DNA from: a virus
DNA length: 23,525 bases
Strand: one strand, 5' to 3'
Virus record (IMG/VR): IMGVR_UViG_3300017917_005257
Location: 1 to 23,525 of that record
This document shows, piece after piece, positions 22,031 through 23,525 of this stretch. Within the stretch, counting starts at the first letter, position 1. Each line of letters begins with the position of its first letter. The position numbers and the translations under genes are program-made. The notes under the pieces are model-generated. The model did no database searches. It was not told the DNA's origin and saw only the letters and a list, made by a program, of their open reading frames with translations.

Positions 22031-22116
22031 TTTGTTTTTTTTATTTGTTTATAAATCCACAATAGTGGTTTTTCTACTGTGTAGGTGAATAATAATATTA
22101 TAATTTTCAATCTCAT
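22027..22116 (-). CDS. Possible 29-residue ORF linked by ATGA overlaps
   Basis: From ATG 22116 to TGA 22027-22029 a 29-residue frame (MRLKIIILLFTYTVEKPLLW then IYKQIKKTK) has an ATGA overlap with the gene upstream (22113) and another with the gene downstream (ATG 22030). The hydrophobic start and basic end would fit a small membrane peptide or a translational coupler. AT-rich sequence makes chance possible. Confidence 0.3.
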   Translation of the reverse strand: MRLKIIILLFTYTVEKPLLWIYKQIKKTK

Positions 22117-22517
22117 ATTTTCTCTAAAAACTTTTTGTAAACCTGCTTAAATGCTGTTACTAAGTTAGGCAGTTCTTTTATATTATATGCATTTAATTCT
22201 TTATTCTTACCACCGTATTTTTTACACCAATTATTTATTCTTTCCATATCGGCTTTGCCATTTGGCAATTGCCATTTTAATTCGTGAGCCATTGCAATTA
22301 TTGCTCTACGCATTTTTTCGGCACTGGCTTCATCGGGGTCAAGGCTTTTAAGGTGCTTAATCATTTCGGTGGCTTCGCTTATAGTTAGGTATTTTGTGCT
22401 GTTGGTTCTTGCACCTGTAAAGCCCATCACCATTACAGCTTTGGTTTCTTTGGGTATATGCAGCTTATTTACCAATGTATTTATTAAAATCAATTGTTGT
22501 TGTGTTATACTTTTCAT
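22113..22517 (-). CDS. GemA-like protein (Mu gp16/DUF1018-type)
   Basis: A 134-residue protein resembling GemA: an N-terminal helical part (LILINTLVNKLHIPKETKAV then FTGARTNSTKYLTISEATEM), an MIKHLKSLDPDEA region and a C-terminal half with MERINNWCKKYGGKNKELNA, YNIKELPNLVTAFKQVYKKF. The pattern of N..L..Y....LP.LV..F is one I associate with GemA-type proteins encoded in early regions of Mu-like phages. GemA of Mu modulates host gene expression and DNA gyrase. It is followed by the possible 29-residue ORF and preceded by a hypothetical early gene. Function is inferred from resemblance only. Confidence 0.6.
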   Translation of the reverse strand: MKSITQQQLILINTLVNKLHIPKETKAVMVMGFTGARTNSTKYLTISEATEMIKHLKSLDPDEASAEKMRRAIIAMAHELKWQLPNGKADMERINNWCKKYGGKNKELNAYNIKELPNLVTAFKQVYKKFLEKI

Positions 22518-22519
22518 AG

Positions 22520-22954
22520 TTACATTTTATCCCAATTATTTAAATATTCTTTTGCCTTCAACCATGTTGCTGGCACTTTTGGGTTATACCAGCTTTCATT
22601 TTTTTTGCAGTATCGCCTGTAGGCTTTAGCAGCAGCTACAGCCATTGCTTGTTCGGTTATGTGCATTTTGTCCCAAATAGGTGGCAGCAAATGTGTATTG
22701 CGTTGATAGGGGTATTCACGTTTAAAATCTTCCAGCGTTACAACAAATGCTCCTTCTACAACTGTTGTTTCGCTACTGCACCAAGTGCCTTGTAAAAAGC
22801 CTTGCAGGGTTGGTGGTAATGCCTTTTTTAAACCAGCGATTAATTCGGGTTCTATTTGTGCATTGGAGAAATCTATTTGTTGTAAATTCTGATCATTGTA
22901 CAACACTTCAACTTCGCCTGTAAACTTTGGGTTGGATATTTTGTAGAGGTTCAT
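22520..22954 (-). CDS. Early-region hypothetical protein (144 aa)
   Basis: A 144-residue protein with an N-terminal region of mixed strand and helix (PKFTGEVEVLYNDQNLQQID), then a helical middle (PELIAGLKKALPPTLQGFLQ), followed by a conserved-looking C-terminal part: YPYQRNTHLLPPIWDKMHIT, AAAKAYRRYCKKNESWYNPK and a Trp-rich end. I recall proteins with the HLLPPIW-type segment from early regions of Bacteroidota Mu-like phages, without known function. The gene is 2 bases from the GemA-like gene and 4 bases from the next upstream gene, so it belongs to the same leftward operon. Confidence 0.65.
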   Translation of the reverse strand: MNLYKISNPKFTGEVEVLYNDQNLQQIDFSNAQIEPELIAGLKKALPPTLQGFLQGTWCSSETTVVEGAFVVTLEDFKREYPYQRNTHLLPPIWDKMHITEQAMAVAAAKAYRRYCKKNESWYNPKVPATWLKAKEYLNNWDKM

Positions 22955-22958
22955 GTTT

Positions 22959-23165
22959 TTAGATTGATAAGTCTACAATTTTGTTTTGCAATTCTTCTAT
23001 TTCGGCTGCTTTATTTGCCCATGTTTGTTTTTTATCTAACTCTTTGGCATTGCCATAACCTTTAATGGATGCTTTGGCTAAAGAATTACATTTTATATAA
23101 TACATTTCTAAAGCGGTGTGTATTAACTGCTGTTCAGTTTCGTTGAATAATTGGTGAATTGTCAT
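22959..23165 (-). CDS. Small helical early-region protein (68 aa)
   Basis: A 68-residue helical, charged protein (MTIHQLFNETEQQLIHTALE, KQTWANKAAEIEELQNKIVD). The C-terminal helix could be a short coiled coil. It lies between the possible ribbon-helix-helix gene (10-base gap) and the 144-residue protein. No family is recognised. Confidence 0.55.
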   Translation of the reverse strand: MTIHQLFNETEQQLIHTALEMYYIKCNSLAKASIKGYGNAKELDKKQTWANKAAEIEELQNKIVDLSI

Positions 23166-23175
23166 AAAATAAAAA

Positions 23176-23373
23176 TTAAAATGGTAATTTTCTATTTGCT
23201 AATTCGTTTAATAGGTTTTGCATAAACACTTCGCTTACCTGCTTTACATCTTCGTTGTATAATCTTCTTAATGCTAGTGTTACAAGTGCATTTTGGCTAA
23301 TGTCGTGAGCATCAATCCAAGCCTTTAAATAGGCTGGTATTTCGGCTGTAATTTTTGACTTTGATTTTTCCAT
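23176..23373 (-). CDS. Possible ribbon-helix-helix protein
   Basis: I place the start at the ATG at 23373 (MEKSKSKITAEIPAYLKAWI), because the domain begins there; in-frame starts at 23418 (ATG) and 23448 (GTG) would add a non-conserved extension. The product is 65 residues: a short strand KITAEIP, then helices ending DISQNALVTLALRRLYNEDV, the spacing of Arc/CopG-like ribbon-helix-helix DNA-binding proteins. If correct it is a dimeric repressor of the early operon. The stop is 10 bases before the next gene's start. The assignment is by pattern and is moderate. Confidence 0.45.
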   Translation of the reverse strand: MEKSKSKITAEIPAYLKAWIDAHDISQNALVTLALRRLYNEDVKQVSEVFMQNLLNELANRKLPF

Positions 23374-23525
23374 TTCGCAGGTATTATAGAGGCAAAACGA
23401 TGGTGGTTTATGACGCATATTTAATTGTTGTAGGAAAGCATTTGACACACCCTATTTTGCAAGGGTGGACAAATTCCTAATAATAAATTGAGGGGAGCTT
23501 TAAAAAGATGCCGCCGTTAATGGTC
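23374..23525 (-). promoter_or_regulatory. Upstream region of the last minus-strand gene, reaching the window edge
   Basis: The stretch contains an inverted repeat CACCCT (23448-23453) and AGGGTG (23462-23467) with an 8-base centre, which could be an operator. On the minus strand a short frame is open from the edge to a TAG at 23477 and could be the end of a further upstream gene, but it is too short to support. Confidence 0.25.

Noticed and set aside
14886-22069. 10-base direct repeat CAATAGTGGT at 14886-14895 and 22060-22069, considered as the edges of the inverted block
   Set aside because: The two copies are direct, not inverted, and only 10 bases of AT-rich sequence, so chance is likely; they do not mark the right junction at 21195 either.
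1-23525. CRISPR arrays, tRNA genes, rRNA genes, insertion sequences, attachment sites
   Set aside because: I found no repeat-spacer array, cloverleaf, terminal inverted repeats or transposase-like frame. The only tandem repeats are the in-frame 36-bp units, with no spacers.
23477-23525. Short minus-strand frame at the right edge
   Set aside because: About 15 codons to a stop give no evidence of a real gene end; the window stops too soon to decide.

Overview
The window is the middle and late part of a Mu-like, contractile-tailed (myovirus-type) prophage or phage genome from a Bacteroidota host. Predicted signal peptides end in the AQ/SQ pattern usual for Bacteroidota (HAQ, VNAQ, FSQ), the DNA is AT-rich, genes mostly abut or overlap by a few bases, and several products resemble small proteins I know from Bacteroidota prophages. 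A Chitinophagaceae-like host is a guess from style only. I could run no searches, so family names rest on motifs, length and gene order.

Layout. (1) Positions 1-10812, minus strand, read right to left: a repeat-bearing protein of unknown role, tail sheath, tail tube, tail-assembly chaperone with a probable -1 frameshift extension, tape measure, a connector-like protein, baseplate hub, spike, a small protein, gp25/gpW-like wedge, LysM protein, baseplate J, a gp48-like protein, a collar-domain tail fibre, a fibre-associated protein, and a partial fibre-like protein running off the left edge. This is essentially the Mu/P2 tail order. (2) 10824-12151, minus: a lysis cassette of an M15 peptidase endolysin, a lipoprotein with a C-terminal membrane segment (spanin-like), and two holin-like proteins of 54 and 55 residues. 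(3) 12238-14713, minus: a small secreted beta-rich protein, the major capsid protein with a hydrophobic N-terminal hairpin, and a protease/scaffold fusion. (4) 14922-21195, plus: terminase small and large subunits, a small protein, a gp36-like protein, portal, MuF minor head protein with a C-terminal nuclease/toxin domain, a gpG-like morphogenesis protein and a neck/tail-completion protein. (5) 21196-23373, minus: a helix-turn-helix protein, a secreted cargo-like protein, a possible 29-residue ORF, a GemA-like protein, two unknown early-type proteins and a possible ribbon-helix-helix protein.

How it works together. Block 4 packages DNA and builds the head vertex, block 3 supplies shell, scaffold and protease, block 1 builds tail and baseplate, and block 2 releases the particles. 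If block 4 were flipped, the whole set would read in one direction in canonical Mu order, so this lineage appears to carry an inverted head module. It has a divergent intergenic region on one side (14714-14921) and a zero-gap convergent junction on the other (21195/21196).

The most noteworthy system is the MuF protein whose last ~150 residues look like a CdiA C-terminal-type PD-(D/E)XK nuclease. That would make it a virion-linked polymorphic toxin, with no obvious immunity gene beside it. Other points are the capsid protein's N-terminal membrane-like hairpin, Sec-type signals on virion-module genes, and a compact spanin-like lysis cassette.
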